64,000 nt of DNA, from NCBI RefSeq assembly GCF_022288725.1, contig NZ_JAKNTA010000002.1, forward strand, positions 177,968 to 241,967. The letters are read 5' to 3'. The translations under genes were made by a program, and so were the position numbers. The stretch comes from Kitasatospora sp. A2-31. GTDB taxonomy: Bacteria; Actinomycetota; Actinomycetes; Streptomycetales; Streptomycetaceae. Shown here one piece after another: positions 1 through 13,417 of the stretch (within the stretch, counting starts at the first letter, position 1; each line of letters begins with the position of its first letter). The notes under the pieces are model-generated. The model was not told the DNA's origin and did no database searches. It was given only the letters and a program-made list of their open reading frames with translations.

Positions 1-194
1 CGGCCTGCTCGGGCGCGGGCGGCGGTCGGGGCGGGCCCCGGCGCGTCGCGGGTCGCCGCCGCCGCGGTCACTGGTAGTAGTTGCGTGGCTGTGCCGAGGG
101 ATCGTGTGGTGCCGGGCGGCCGACTCGACGAAGGTGTGCGCCGCTGCCGCCGTGCTGCTCGCCGCGGTGCCCGGGTTCTGGACAAGGAGCGGTC

Positions 195-599
195 ATGGGT
201 GGCAGGCAGCGCCGGCCGAGAGTGCGGAGCCCCCGGCCGGGCGGGAGTGCCGGGGCCGGCCGGGTGCGGGTGGACGCCCGGGTGGAGATCGCCCGCCTGG
301 AGGGCTACCTGGCCTGGGAGGCGGAGGTGTCGGCGGCCGATCGGGACGCCAAGGCCTTCGCCGCACAGTTCTCCTGGCTTTCGTCGGGAGAGCGGGAGAG
401 CCTCGAACAGGCCTACGCAGTCGAGCGGTTGCGCTATGCCGAGGACGTCGTCGACCGCGCCGTGGAGCGATGCCGGCAGCTCGCGGCCCGTTACCGGGAG
501 GAATGCCACAGGATCTGCGCCCGCTGGGCGGCGGTCTGCCTCTCGGTCGCGTTCGGCGTGGTGCTGATCGCCGTGGCGCCGTTCGCGCTGCGTCCCTGA
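195..599 (+). CDS. Small C-terminally anchored membrane protein, unknown function
   Basis: A 134-residue protein. The ATG at 195 is preceded by AAGGAG at 184-189, which favours it over any upstream start. Residues 1-25 are basic, residues 25-105 are mostly charged helix (RLEGYLAWEAEV, then FAAQFSWLSSGERESLEQAYAVERL), and the last 25 residues form one hydrophobic segment (WAAVCLSVAFGVVLIAVAPFAL). This suggests a cytosolic helical domain tethered by a C-terminal membrane anchor. Small proteins of this design, with a conserved (F/W)-x-WL motif before a helical stretch, are common in Streptomyces and uncharacterised. It is followed directly by a tandem repeat and stands apart from qcrB, which is on the other strand. 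Function unknown. Confidence 0.7.
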   Translation: MGGRQRRPRVRSPRPGGSAGAGRVRVDARVEIARLEGYLAWEAEVSAADRDAKAFAAQFSWLSSGERESLEQAYAVERLRYAEDVVDRAVERCRQLAARYREECHRICARWAAVCLSVAFGVVLIAVAPFALRP

Positions 600-600
600 C

Positions 601-690
601 CGGCCGTCCGCCCACCGGCCGTCCGCCCACCGGCCGTCCGCCCACCGGCCGACCGGCCACCGGCCGTCGGCCCACCGGCCGACCGGCCGA
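601..690. repeat. 15-bp tandem repeat, six units
   Basis: Six head-to-tail 15-bp units begin two bases after the stop codon of the preceding gene. The first three are perfect copies of CGGCCGTCCGCCCAC; the other three (646-690) differ at a few positions. The tract is non-coding, probably produced by replication slippage, and could fold when transcribed. Confidence 0.85.
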
Positions 691-710
691 CTTCCGGCCC
701 GGAACGCCGG

Positions 711-741
711 GGCCCGCCGCACCGTCGAGGTGTGGCGGGCC
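711..741 (-). terminator. Hairpin terminator after qcrB
   Basis: A 12-bp stem (711-722 with 730-741, one G-U pair) closes a 7-base loop about 20 bases past the qcrB stop codon. There is no strong U-tract, as is usual in actinomycetes. Confidence 0.65.
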
Positions 742-761
742 CGGGTTCGCCGGTCGCGGGA

Positions 762-2414
762 TCAGTGGTGGCCGTGGCCGCTCGCGATCTCCTGGTGCTC
801 CTCGGCGGTGGGCTTGGTGATCTGGCTGCCCCGGCCGTAGAAGCCGCGGGAGAGCTTGACCCGGGTGCGCTCCAGCAGGCCGACCTTGCGGGGCACGCCG
901 TTCTCGTCGACCTCGGGCGGCAGCTTGTGCGGCTGCGGCTGCTCGTGCGAGGTGAGCGTGTACAGCCGGTCCTGCGGCAGCGGGGCGTGCACCTCGACGT
1001 ACTCGCCGTGCTGCAGCCGCTGGATGACGCCGGTCTCCCGGCCGTGCAGCACCTTCTCCTTGTCCCGGCGCTGCAGGCCGAGGCACCACCGCTTGGTGAT
1101 CACGAAGATCACCACGGGGACCACGAAGAAGCCGATCCGGGCGGCGTTGGTGATGGCGTTGATCGACAGGTGGAAGTGGGTGGCGAGCAGGTCGTTGCCG
1201 CCGGCGGCGAGCAGGACCAGGTAGAGGCTGATCCAGGCCGCACCGAACGCCGTCCGGACCGGTGCGTTGCGCGGGCGGTCCGCGATGTGGTGCTCGCCGC
1301 GGTCGCCGGTGATCCACGCCTCGAGGAACGGGTAGGCCCAGATCGCCACCAGCACCAGCGGGAAGATCATCAGCGGGACGAACACCCCCATGTTGAGGGT
1401 GTGGCCCCACAGGCCGATCTCCCAGCCCGGCATGATGCGGATCAGGCCTTCGGAGTAGCCCATGTACCAGTCGGGTTGGGCGTCCGTGGAGACCTGGTCG
1501 GGCCGGTAGGGCCCGTACGCCCAGATCGGGTTCACGGTGGCGATCGCCGACATGAAGGCGATGACGCCGAACACCAGGAAGAAGAACCCGCCGGCCTTGG
1601 CCATGTAGACCGGCATCAGCGGCATGCCGATGACGTTCTGCTCGGTCCGGCCGGGCCCCGCGAACTGGGTGTGCTTGTGGTAGAAGACCAGGATCAGGTG
1701 GGCCACCAGCAGACCCAGCATGATCCCCGGGATCAGCAGGATGTGCACGGTGAACAGCCTCGGCACGATGTCGACGCCGGGGAACTGGCTGCCGAAGAGG
1801 AAGAACATCAGGTAGGTGCCGACGATCGGCACGGCGAGGACCGCGCCCTCCATGAACCGGATTCCGGTGCCGGAGAGCAGGTCGTCGGGCAGCGAGTAGC
1901 CCATGAACCCGTCGAACATGCCGAGGATGAGCAGTCCGGCCCCGAAGAGCCAGTTGAGCTCGCGCGGCTTGCGGAACGCGCCGGTGAAGAAGACGCGCAT
2001 CATGTGCACCAGCATGGCGGCGACGAACACGATCGCCGACCAGTGGTGGATCTGCCGCATCAGCAGGCCGCCGCGGATGTCGAAGCTGATGTTCACCGTC
2101 GAGCGGTAGGCCTCGGACATCTGGATGCCGCGGAGCGGGATGTACTGCCCTTCGTAGATCACCTCGGCCATGGAGGGCTTGAAGAAGAGCGTCAGCCAGA
2201 CGCCCGTCAGGATGATGATGACGAAGGTGTACAGGGCGATCTCGCCCAGCATGAAGGACCAGTGGTCCGGGAAGATCTTGCGGAGGTTCGACTTGGCCAG
2301 GGCGTAGATCCCCAGCCTGCCGTCGGTCCAGTCGGCGAGGGCCTCGACCTTGTTGGCGGGCTCGGCCCGCGTGCTGGTGACCGGTCCCGGGCTCGACTGC
2401 TGGTCGGCTCTCAC
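762..2414 (-). CDS. qcrB: Cytochrome bc1-type quinol oxidase cytochrome b subunit (QcrB paralogue)
   Basis: A 550-residue integral membrane protein closely resembling actinobacterial QcrB, the b-type haem subunit that oxidises menaquinol in the bc1-aa3 supercomplex. Visible marks include GGLLMRQIHHWSA and VHMMRVFFTGAFRKPRE in the haem-binding helices, the quinol-site region around GYSLPDDLLSGTG, and the actinobacterial C-terminal extension ending in HGHH. The GTG at 2414 is chosen because GGGGAG lies 6 bases upstream and the extra N-terminal residues of the longer frame look non-coding. The usual partners qcrC, qcrA and ctaE are absent on both sides, so this is probably a second, solitary copy. 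Whether it assembles with chromosomal QcrA/QcrC is not visible here. Confidence 0.92.
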   Translation of the reverse strand: MRADQQSSPGPVTSTRAEPANKVEALADWTDGRLGIYALAKSNLRKIFPDHWSFMLGEIALYTFVIIILTGVWLTLFFKPSMAEVIYEGQYIPLRGIQMSEAYRSTVNISFDIRGGLLMRQIHHWSAIVFVAAMLVHMMRVFFTGAFRKPRELNWLFGAGLLILGMFDGFMGYSLPDDLLSGTGIRFMEGAVLAVPIVGTYLMFFLFGSQFPGVDIVPRLFTVHILLIPGIMLGLLVAHLILVFYHKHTQFAGPGRTEQNVIGMPLMPVYMAKAGGFFFLVFGVIAFMSAIATVNPIWAYGPYRPDQVSTDAQPDWYMGYSEGLIRIMPGWEIGLWGHTLNMGVFVPLMIFPLVLVAIWAYPFLEAWITGDRGEHHIADRPRNAPVRTAFGAAWISLYLVLLAAGGNDLLATHFHLSINAITNAARIGFFVVPVVIFVITKRWCLGLQRRDKEKVLHGRETGVIQRLQHGEYVEVHAPLPQDRLYTLTSHEQPQPHKLPPEVDENGVPRKVGLLERTRVKLSRGFYGRGSQITKPTAEEHQEIASGHGHH

Positions 2415-2789
2415 GACGGGCTCCCCGGCGTCCGCTGCGAACCGACCGGGGAGCCTGCCTGCGGGGCTGCCGGCCGGCGGAGTGTTGTGATCATGGGACC
2501 TCTCGATACGGGGCGGCCGGGAGGTCCGGCGTCGCGGATCCGCCGATCCGCCGGCCCCGTTGCTCAAAGTGATGGAGCGCTTACTCTGCCATGCTGTCGG
2601 CAGCGGGCCGCCTGTGCACGTCCATCGGCCCGTCCGGCGGCTCGTGTCGGTCCGTCCGGGGGGTCTTCGCACCGTTCGGCCGCCGGTGGGGGGTGCCAGG
2701 GGCCGCCCGAGTGCTGGTGGCGTCTCGCGGAACCGTTTCGCCGCGCGCCGTACGCCGGGAACGCGTGGTCCCCGTCCTACGCTGCGCCA
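2415..2789. other. Intergenic region between divergent genes
   Basis: No convincing gene. It must hold the qcrB promoter and the promoter of the gene at 2790. A locally AT-richer patch lies at about 2563-2596. No clear operator palindrome was seen. Confidence 0.5.
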
Positions 2790-3197
2790 ATGGTGGATCA
2801 CCGTGAACTCTTCGAGGACGTGACCGCGACCCTGGCCCAGGCCGGGTTCGACACCGGGCAGGGGCCGTCCGGCCTGCGGATCGGCCACCGGCCGCAGGGC
2901 GTGGTGGTCGGTTGGACGCCGACGGAGGCGTGCGCCGACGGCCCGTCCGGGGGGCCGGACGGCGGGGAGGCGAGGGACGGCGTCGGCGTGGCGGACGGCG
3001 CGGCGGGCCCACTCCCGGCCGAGATCGTCCGGACGGCGGTGAGCGGCGCCGTCGCCGTCGTCCTGCGGGCCTCCGGCTACCAGGTGACCGAGACCGGGCC
3101 CGACGGCGTGCTGGTCACCGCCGGCCCGCCGCCGGCCGAGACCCCGCCCGATGCGCGGGCCGAGGCGGCGGCCGTCCCCGAGCAGTGGTGGGGCTGA
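2790..3197 (+). CDS. Small acidic hypothetical protein
   Basis: A 135-residue soluble protein (MVDHRELFEDVTATLAQAGF) with an alpha/beta-looking N-terminal part, a Gly/Asp-rich linker near residues 50-70 and a C-terminal part containing IVRTAVSGAVAVVLRASGYQV. No catalytic motif, signal peptide or membrane segment was found. The ATG at 2790 has no ribosome site but a -10-like TACGCT (2778-2783) lies 6 bases upstream, consistent with a leaderless mRNA. It is divergent from qcrB and convergent with the DUF2267 gene. Function unknown. Confidence 0.65.
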   Translation: MVDHRELFEDVTATLAQAGFDTGQGPSGLRIGHRPQGVVVGWTPTEACADGPSGGPDGGEARDGVGVADGAAGPLPAEIVRTAVSGAVAVVLRASGYQVTETGPDGVLVTAGPPPAETPPDARAEAAAVPEQWWG

Positions 3198-3265
3198 CGG
3201 CGGCGTCGGCACAGCAGCGATCCGGCCCCGTTGCGGTGCCGGGGCGGCGCCGTCGCCGGGCCGGG

Positions 3266-3691
3266 TCAGTCCGCGGGGGCGGCGCGGCGGGAGGGCAACA
3301 GTTCGGCGATGTCGTGCGGCAGCACGGCGGCGATCTTGTCCATCAGCTCAGGCGCGAGCGCCGCGTCCAGGACTTCGAGGACGGCGGCCGACTCCCGGAT
3401 CCCGCCGTCGTCGCTCGTCCCCGCCCGGGCCGCGACCCGGCCGGCGAAGACGGTCAGGCTGAACCGCTCGCCGGAGGCGTGGGCCAGTCCGTGTTCCTCC
3501 GCGCGGTGTGCGGTCTCCCGCACGGGGGTCGCCAGCTCGGGCGGGAGCTGGGCGGCGACGTGCGTGGCGAGCCCGGCCGGGAGGCGCTCGCCCAGCGTCT
3601 GCAGGACGGCCGCGGTGGCGCGCGCGGCGGCGGCCCGGTCCGGTAGGCCGGTGAGCTGCTGCACGGTGGCGATGATCTCGTCGTACTTCAT
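3266..3691 (-). CDS. DUF2267-family protein
   Basis: A 141-residue soluble, helical protein. The pattern MKYDEIIATVQQLTGLPDRAAAARATAAVLQTLGERLPAGLATHVAAQLP matches the first half of DUF2267 proteins, which contain two repeats of a four-helix unit; ESAAVLEVLDAALAPELMDKIAAVLP is the second. AAGGGGA lies 8 bases before the ATG. DUF2267 proteins are often found in stress regulons, and the neighbouring STAS/PP2C module would fit, but no direct link is shown. The gene is transcribed away from that module. Confidence 0.8.
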   Translation of the reverse strand: MKYDEIIATVQQLTGLPDRAAAARATAAVLQTLGERLPAGLATHVAAQLPPELATPVRETAHRAEEHGLAHASGERFSLTVFAGRVAARAGTSDDGGIRESAAVLEVLDAALAPELMDKIAAVLPHDIAELLPSRRAAPAD

Positions 3692-3935
3692 GGCCGAGTC
3701 CCCTTCCGCCCGCCCCGGCGAAGCTCTGTCTGCGAGGCTACGCCGCCCACTTCAAGGGCTGCCACAGCACCGCGCCCCCGGGACCCACAGGTCGCCGTCC
3801 GGCCCCGGTACCCCGGGCAGGACCGCGACGGCTCGACCGCGCGCGCCCGACCGGATGAGCGGGGCTGTGGCACCGCCTATGGTGGAAGGACCCGGCGGAC
3901 GCGGGCGCGAGGAGCGGATCCCGAGGGAGCGTCGC

Positions 3936-4292
3936 ATGCCGAAGAACGAGGACCGGACGACCGAGCCCGGCGATCTGACCGTCTCCGCCCGCCCCTGGTC
4001 CGGCGGGACCGTGCTGACCCTGCGCGGCGAGCTGGACCTCGGCTCCGTCGACCGCCTCGACTCCGCGCTCGACTCCGCGCTGCAGACCGCCGGCACGACC
4101 GTCGTGATCGACTGCGGCGGTCTGGACTTCTGCGACTCGACCGGCCTGAACGCGATGCTGCGGGGGCGGGCGATCGCCGACGCCGGTGGCAGCCGGATCG
4201 AACTCGTGCGCCCCAGCCCGCTCGTCCTGCGGATGCTCGAACTCACCGGCGCCAAGGATGCCTTCCGGATCCGCGATGAGCCGCCCGACTGA
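3936..4292 (+). CDS. STAS-domain anti-anti-sigma factor
   Basis: A 118-residue single STAS domain. It shows the expected order: [11 protein letters not shown], then [22 protein letters not shown], with the phosphorylatable serine at Ser68 in DST. Family members bind an RsbW-type anti-sigma kinase when unphosphorylated and so free a sigma factor. The ATG at 3936 has GAGGGAG 5 bases upstream. The next two genes encode a hybrid sensor kinase and a PP2C phosphatase; the latter is the enzyme class that dephosphorylates STAS proteins. No anti-sigma kinase (RsbW-like) or sigma gene is visible nearby, so the partners must lie elsewhere. Confidence 0.88.
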   Translation: MPKNEDRTTEPGDLTVSARPWSGGTVLTLRGELDLGSVDRLDSALDSALQTAGTTVVIDCGGLDFCDSTGLNAMLRGRAIADAGGSRIELVRPSPLVLRMLELTGAKDAFRIRDEPPD

Positions 4293-4485
4293 CCGGCTGC
4301 CACGCCCCGGGCCGGTGCGCCGCCGTCCCGGGGGGGGCGTGGCAGCCGGCCTCCGCCACCTGTCACCGCGCGCGAACGGATGGCAGAGTGGTAGCTGGGG
4401 CGGCGTAGCCGCTCCCGCGGCCCGGTGGCGTCCGGACGGCCCGCCCCGCCGTACGGACGATCCGTCGATCCGGAGGACGGTACCC

Positions 4486-8792
<4,307 letters not shown>

Positions 8793-8796
<4 letters not shown>

Positions 8797-11171
8797 CCGG
8801 CGTGGCCGGGCGGCAGGCCGGTGACCCCGGCACCCCCGGGAGCGCCCGCGGACTGGCCGACACCGTCCGCCGACTCCAGCAGGACCTCGACCGGCTCCGC
8901 GCCCAGGAGGCCGCCCGCACGGCGGTGGACCTCGCGACCGGCATCCTCGCCGAGCGACTGCGCTGTTCCCCCGACGAGGCGGCCGTCCACCTCGCCCGGG
9001 TCGCCAGGGAGGCCGGGGTACGGGTCGCCGATCTCGCCGCGGACATCGCCGGCCGTCCCGGGGCGACGGTCGAGGTCCGGGTGGGTGCGGTGGTCCGTCG
9101 CGCCGACGAAGAGGCCCCGCCGGCATCGGGGACGCGACCCGACGAACGGTGGGCGGGACCGGCGAGCCTTCCGCCGATCCGGGCCCTGGCCGCCGTCCCG
9201 GATCTGCAGCAGGCCGTCGACGCGGTATTCGCCCAGACCGCCCGGCCGCTGGGCAGCACCGCCGTCGCCGTCTGGCAGCAGCTGCCCGGGGGCGGCCTCG
9301 TGCTCGCCGCCCACGCCGGCATCGGTGCCGCGGAGGCCGAGAGCTGGAGCCGGGTGCCGCCGGGCGTCGACACGCCGGCCGGGCGCGTGGTCCGCTCCGG
9401 CCGGGCGCTCTGGCCGGAGCCGGCCGGTGGTGCGGACGGCCCCCGGACGGCGGCCGTCCCGGGGACGACCGCCACGCGCGCCGGTGACCGCGCCGTCCTC
9501 CCGTTGGTCGACGGCGGCCGCTGCCGCGGCGCCCTGGAGCTCCGGTGGCCGGGACCGGCCCCCGCCCTCAACCAGTCGCTGCGCCGGCAGCTCCACGCCC
9601 TCGCCGAACTCTGCGCCGGCCTGCTCGGCGAGGGCGCCCCGGCCGCTCCCGAGGCCGCAGCGGACCAGGCCGGACCGCTGCTCGACGGCCTGCTCACCCC
9701 CGGACTGCTGCTCGCGCCGGTGCTCCGCGACGGCGAGCTCGTCGACTTCCGGATCGACCAGGTCAACGCCCACTTCCGCGACCCGCTCGGCCGCCGCCGA
9801 ACGGCGCTCGAGGGCACCACGCTGCTGGAGAGCTATCCGACCGCCTCCGCCACCGGTCTCTTCGACCGGCTGCAGCACGCCCACCGCACCGGTGAGCCCC
9901 AGCCGGCCGAACTGCTGCACCTGGTCTTCCAGAGCGGTTCCACCCCGCTGCCCGCGACCGTGCGGATCGCGGTCGCCCCGTGGGGCCGGCGCCTCCTGGC
10001 CAGCTGGCAGGTGGAGACCGACCGCTCCCGGGAGGGCGACCAGGCCGCCCTGCTCCGCCAGGCCCAGCGGATCGCGCGGGTCTGCGGCTTCGAGGAGCAC
10101 ACGGCCACCGGCCGGATCCTCTGGAACGAGGGCCTCCGCGAGCTGTACGGCCTGCCCGCCGAGGCCGACCCCGTCCCGCTCGCGCGGCTGGCCGACCACG
10201 TCCACCCGGACGACGCGCCCGCCGTCCGCCGCCTGCTCGACTCCGTGGAGCGGCGGCACCGCACGTCCGCCGCCGTCTTCCGGCTGGCGCAGCCGGACGG
10301 CACCCACCGCTACACCCGGGTCGTGGTCGAGCCGGTCCTGGACGAGGCGCGGCGGGTGACCGGCGTCCGCGGTGCGTACCAGGACGTGTCGTCCCAGCGC
10401 TGGACCGAGGTCGCGCTCGGCGCCACCCGGGAGCGACTGGCCGACAGCGAGCAGGAGACGGCCGAGAGCGAACAGCTCGCGCTCCGGCTCCAGCAGGCGA
10501 TCCTGCCGGCCGAGCCGCCGCCGCTCGGTGCCACCGGGCTGAGCGCTGCCGTCCGCTACCGCCCGGCCGCCAAGCGTGACCGGGTGGGCGGTGACTGGTA
10601 CGACGTCCTGCCGCTGCCCGACGGGCAGGTCCTGCTGGCCGTCGGCGACGTGGCCGGCCACGGCGTGGGCGCGGCGACCGGCATGGTGGCGCTCCGGCAC
10701 TCGCTGCGCGGCCTCGCGGTGACCGGCGCGGGGCCCGGCCGGCTGCTGGAGTGGGCCAACACCCTCGCGCTCCGCGAGCCGGGCCAGGTCACCGCCACCG
10801 CGGCGTGCGCCCTCTACGACCCGGCGGCCGGCGAGATCCGCTGGGCCCGGGCCGGCCACCTGCCGCCGATCCTGCTCGGCGCGGACGGCGCGCACGTCCT
10901 GCCGCTGCCGCACGGTGTGCTGCTCGGTGCCATGGAGGACGCGGAGTACGAGGAGTACACCACCCGACTGGTGTCCGGGGAGGTCCTGCTGCTCTACACC
11001 GACGGCCTGGTGGAGCGGCGGGACCGCCCGGTGGAGGAGTCGGTCGACCAGCTGATCCGGGCCGCGGGCGCGCCCGGCGCCGACCTGGAGCGCTACCTCG
11101 ACCGCCTGCTGGAGGTCAGTCCGGCCGACACCGACGACGACACCTGTCTGATCGCCGTCCGGGTGGAGTGA
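8793..11171 (+). CDS. ANTAR-GAF-PAS-SpoIIE PP2C-type protein phosphatase
   Basis: A 792-residue regulatory phosphatase starting at GTG 8793, whose last two bases plus A form the kinase stop (GTGA), so translation is coupled. Order: an ANTAR-like helical segment (about 20-75; AVDLATGILAERLRCSPDEA), a GAF-like domain (about 125-280), a PAS/PAC unit (about 300-550, with YTRVVVEPVLDEARRVTGVRGAYQDVS), and the SpoIIE catalytic domain (about 570-790). Metal-binding acidic residues are seen in VGGDWYDV, VGDVAGHG and TDDDTCL. Such enzymes dephosphorylate STAS-domain antagonists; the STAS protein encoded two genes upstream is the obvious candidate. ANTAR domains usually bind RNA hairpins in terminator control, so its place in a phosphatase is noteworthy though known in actinomycetes. 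Confidence 0.9.
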
Positions 11172-11318
11172 GCGACCGGGCCGGTGGGCCCGGGGCCGCG
11201 AGGGCGGCGAGGCCCGCCCGGACCGGGGCTTCGTTAGGTCCGGCGGAAGCGGGGTAGACGCGGCCGGGCAGGAAGGCGAACCGGATGCGGGGGAGCACGG
11301 ACTGAGAGGACGACCGCC

Positions 11319-11921
11319 ATGCTGCTGCTCGGACTTCTGCTGATGGCGACCACCGGCGCCTTCGCCGGGCTGCTGATCGCCGACAATCTCGACGGCGGCC
11401 CCGACTACACCGCGAGCGTCCTCGGCAACGACGTGGCGACCCTGAGCAGTCTCGGGATCTTCCTCGCCGGCATCGCGCTCGCCCTGCTCTTCTGCCTGGG
11501 CCTGGCCATGATCGCCCGAGCCCGTCGGGCGCGCCGCTCGGCGCGCCTCGGCGCCGCGCCGGCCTACCGGACCGGGGAGGCCGCCCCGGCCGCCCCGGCC
11601 GCGCGGGCCGAGCGCCGCCGGCCGTACGACCGTTGGTACGGCGTGCCGTACACGGACGCCGAGCGGGCGGCGCGCAGCGGCGGGCCCGAGCCCGGGACCG
11701 GGGCTCCGCAGCCCGACGGCCCCGGCCGGCCCGGAGCCGCGGAAGCGGAGGCCGGATCCGGCGTGGCCGGCACCTCCCGAGCGCCCGGCGCGCCCGGCAC
11801 CCCCGAGGGCTCCCAGGCGTCGGATGCGCAGCTCGCCGAGGAGCAGGGCGGCCGGGAGACGCCCGGGCCGGCCGTCCCGGCCCGCTCCGGCGGCCGGTTC
11901 CGGCACATGCTCGGCCGCTGA
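11319..11921 (+). CDS. Two-helix membrane protein with Pro/Gly-rich tail
   Basis: A 200-residue protein. Two hydrophobic segments (residues 1-22 and about 48-68) flank a short acidic loop, followed by a basic stop-transfer RARRARRSARL and a disordered tail rich in Ala, Pro, Gly and Glu. GAGAGGA sits 8 bases before the ATG. No enzyme motif. It is on the same strand as the phosphatase but 147 bases away. Function unknown. Confidence 0.7.
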   Translation: MLLLGLLLMATTGAFAGLLIADNLDGGPDYTASVLGNDVATLSSLGIFLAGIALALLFCLGLAMIARARRARRSARLGAAPAYRTGEAAPAAPAARAERRRPYDRWYGVPYTDAERAARSGGPEPGTGAPQPDGPGRPGAAEAEAGSGVAGTSRAPGAPGTPEGSQASDAQLAEEQGGRETPGPAVPARSGGRFRHMLGR

Positions 11922-11981
11922 CGGCAACCCCTTTGGCGCCGGGGGGTGCTGACGGATTGCCCGGCGCCCCGGGGGTGGCCC

Positions 11982-11987
11982 TACGAT
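11982..11987 (+). promoter_or_regulatory. -10 element TACGAT, leaderless promoter
   Basis: TACGAT lies 7 bases before the ATG at 11995, so transcription would begin at or next to the start codon. No good -35 match at 17-18 bp was found. Confidence 0.5.
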
Positions 11988-11994
11988 GGTGATC

Positions 11995-12348
11995 ATGACC
12001 AAGGAACCCGACCTGGACCGCGACAGAACCGACGTCCGGGTGAGCATCATCGGCGGCCACAAGCTCGACGGGAAGACCCTCCACGAGCGGACCCTCACCG
12101 CCTCGCTGATCGGTGGGGCCGACATCGACCTCACCGACCTCGACCTCCCCGACGGGGCCGAGCTGAAGATCACCAAGCTGAGCCTGATAGGCGGCGTCAG
12201 CCTCACCGTGCGGCCCGACGTCCGCGTCGTGGTCGGCGGCGTGCGACTGGGCGGCGTGAGCGACGACGGCCCCACCGTGGCCGGCGGCCCGACCGTCCGG
12301 GTGGACGCCTGGGGCCTGCTCGGCGGGGTGCGGGTCAACCGGGTGTAG
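11995..12348 (+). CDS. LiaF C-terminal-like beta-solenoid protein
   Basis: A 117-residue soluble protein made of repeating beta-strand motifs (SIIGGHKLDG, SLIGGADIDLTDLDL, SLIGGVSLTV, VVVGGVRLGG, GLLGGVRVNRV). This pattern resembles the C-terminal domain of LiaF/VraT-type cell-envelope stress proteins and many actinobacterial DUF1707-linked proteins, but the DUF1707 and membrane parts are missing. ATG 11995 is preferred over 11986 because of the -10 element. A role in envelope sensing is only inference. Confidence 0.7.
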   Translation: MTKEPDLDRDRTDVRVSIIGGHKLDGKTLHERTLTASLIGGADIDLTDLDLPDGAELKITKLSLIGGVSLTVRPDVRVVVGGVRLGGVSDDGPTVAGGPTVRVDAWGLLGGVRVNRV

Positions 12349-12431
12349 GCGCCTGCGGCACGCCCCCGCGCTCTTCCGGATGATCGTGGGTTCGGGGGAG
12401 CCGCCGGTGACCGGACGTCGCCGATGTCGGG

Positions 12432-13352
12432 TCATTCCCGCTGGTCAGGCGCGGCGGCCGGCGCGCCTGCCGCCGCCTGGCGCAACAGGGCGAGGAAGAC
12501 GGCGGTGGCCGGCGGCAGCGACCGGGCCCGCAGCGTGGCCGTCTGCACCAGCCGCACGGGAGTGTCCTCGGGGTGCAGGGCCACCAGCGCGACGTCCGGG
12601 CGGGCCGCACGGGCGGCCAGGGAGGGGATGAGCGTCGCGCCGAAGCCGGCGGCGACCAGGCCCAACTTGCCCGTCCACCCCGCCACCACGTACTCGACGC
12701 GCGGCCGGAAGCCGCTGCGGACGCAGGCGGCGAGCAGGGTGGACTCGGTGTTCCGGCTGCCCGCGATCCAGTCCTCCCCGGCCAGTTCGGCCAGCCGCAA
12801 CCGGTCCCGCGCGGCCAGCGGGTGCTGCCGGGGGAGCGCCACCAGGACGGGATCCTGGACCAGCGGGCGGAGGTCGAACAGCTCCCCGTCATAGCCCTGT
12901 TCGGGATAGCCGGCGACCACGGCGAGGTCGATGGCCCCGTCCTGGAGCCGGCCGAGCAGCTCCGCCGAAAGGCCCTCGGTGAGCGAGATCGCCACTTGCG
13001 GATGAGCCGTGCGGAAGGCCGCCAGCGCCCCCGGGACGAGCGCCGCGTTGGCACTGTCGAACGCGCCGACCCGCAGCCGGCCGAGGTTCAGCTCGGTGAG
13101 CGCCGCCAACTCCCGCCGGGTGCCGTCGAGTCGGTCGAGCATCGCCTCGGCGTGCGGCAGCAGGGCCCGGCCGTGCTCGGTCAGCCGGACGCCGCGCGCC
13201 AGTCGGTCGAACAGCGCCACCCCGAACTCCGCCTCCAGCGTGGAGACCTGACGTGATATCGCCGACTGGCTGAACCCGAGCCGGTCCCCGGCGGCGGTGA
13301 ACGAGCCCAGCCGTGCGGCGGTGCAGAAGACTTCGAGCCATCCCATGTCCAT
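12432..13352 (-). CDS. LysR-family transcriptional regulator
   Basis: A 306-residue LysR protein. The N-terminal winged helix-turn-helix is clear (WLEVFCTAARLGSFTAAGDRLGFSQSAISRQVSTLEAEFGVALFDR, residues 5-50), followed by the linker helix and a periplasmic-binding-protein-like effector domain (about 90-295). It starts divergently from a dehydrogenase gene 65 bases away, and the gap contains a perfect palindrome, the standard LysR arrangement for autoregulation and target control. The start could be Met1 (13352) or Met3 (13346). The effector is unknown. Confidence 0.92.
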   Translation of the reverse strand: MDMGWLEVFCTAARLGSFTAAGDRLGFSQSAISRQVSTLEAEFGVALFDRLARGVRLTEHGRALLPHAEAMLDRLDGTRRELAALTELNLGRLRVGAFDSANAALVPGALAAFRTAHPQVAISLTEGLSAELLGRLQDGAIDLAVVAGYPEQGYDGELFDLRPLVQDPVLVALPRQHPLAARDRLRLAELAGEDWIAGSRNTESTLLAACVRSGFRPRVEYVVAGWTGKLGLVAAGFGATLIPSLAARAARPDVALVALHPEDTPVRLVQTATLRARSLPPATAVFLALLRQAAAGAPAAAPDQRE

Positions 13353-13355
13353 ACC

Positions 13356-13370
13356 GCATGGCTACCATGC
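13356..13370. promoter_or_regulatory. Candidate LysR operator palindrome
   Basis: GCATGG-CTA-CCATGC is a perfect 15-bp inverted repeat in the 65-bp gap between the LysR start (13352) and the target promoter (-35 at 13382). Size and position fit a LysR recognition site. Confidence 0.65.
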
Positions 13371-13381
13371 GAGACATTCGC

Positions 13382-13410
13382 TTGTCGTCTGCCTCGGCCC
13401 TCCCTAGCGT
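13382..13410 (+). promoter_or_regulatory. Promoter of the dehydrogenase gene
   Basis: TTGTCG (13382-13387), a 17-bp spacer and TAGCGT (13405-13410). The predicted start site falls on or next to the ATG at 13418, so the mRNA is probably leaderless, although a GGAGG lies unusually close (2 bases) to the ATG. Confidence 0.65.
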
Positions 13411-13417
13411 GGAGGCC

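Noticed and set aside
732..2789. Plus-strand frame running through qcrB
   Set aside because: Only its last 135 codons (from 2790) are protein-like; the rest is antisense to qcrB.
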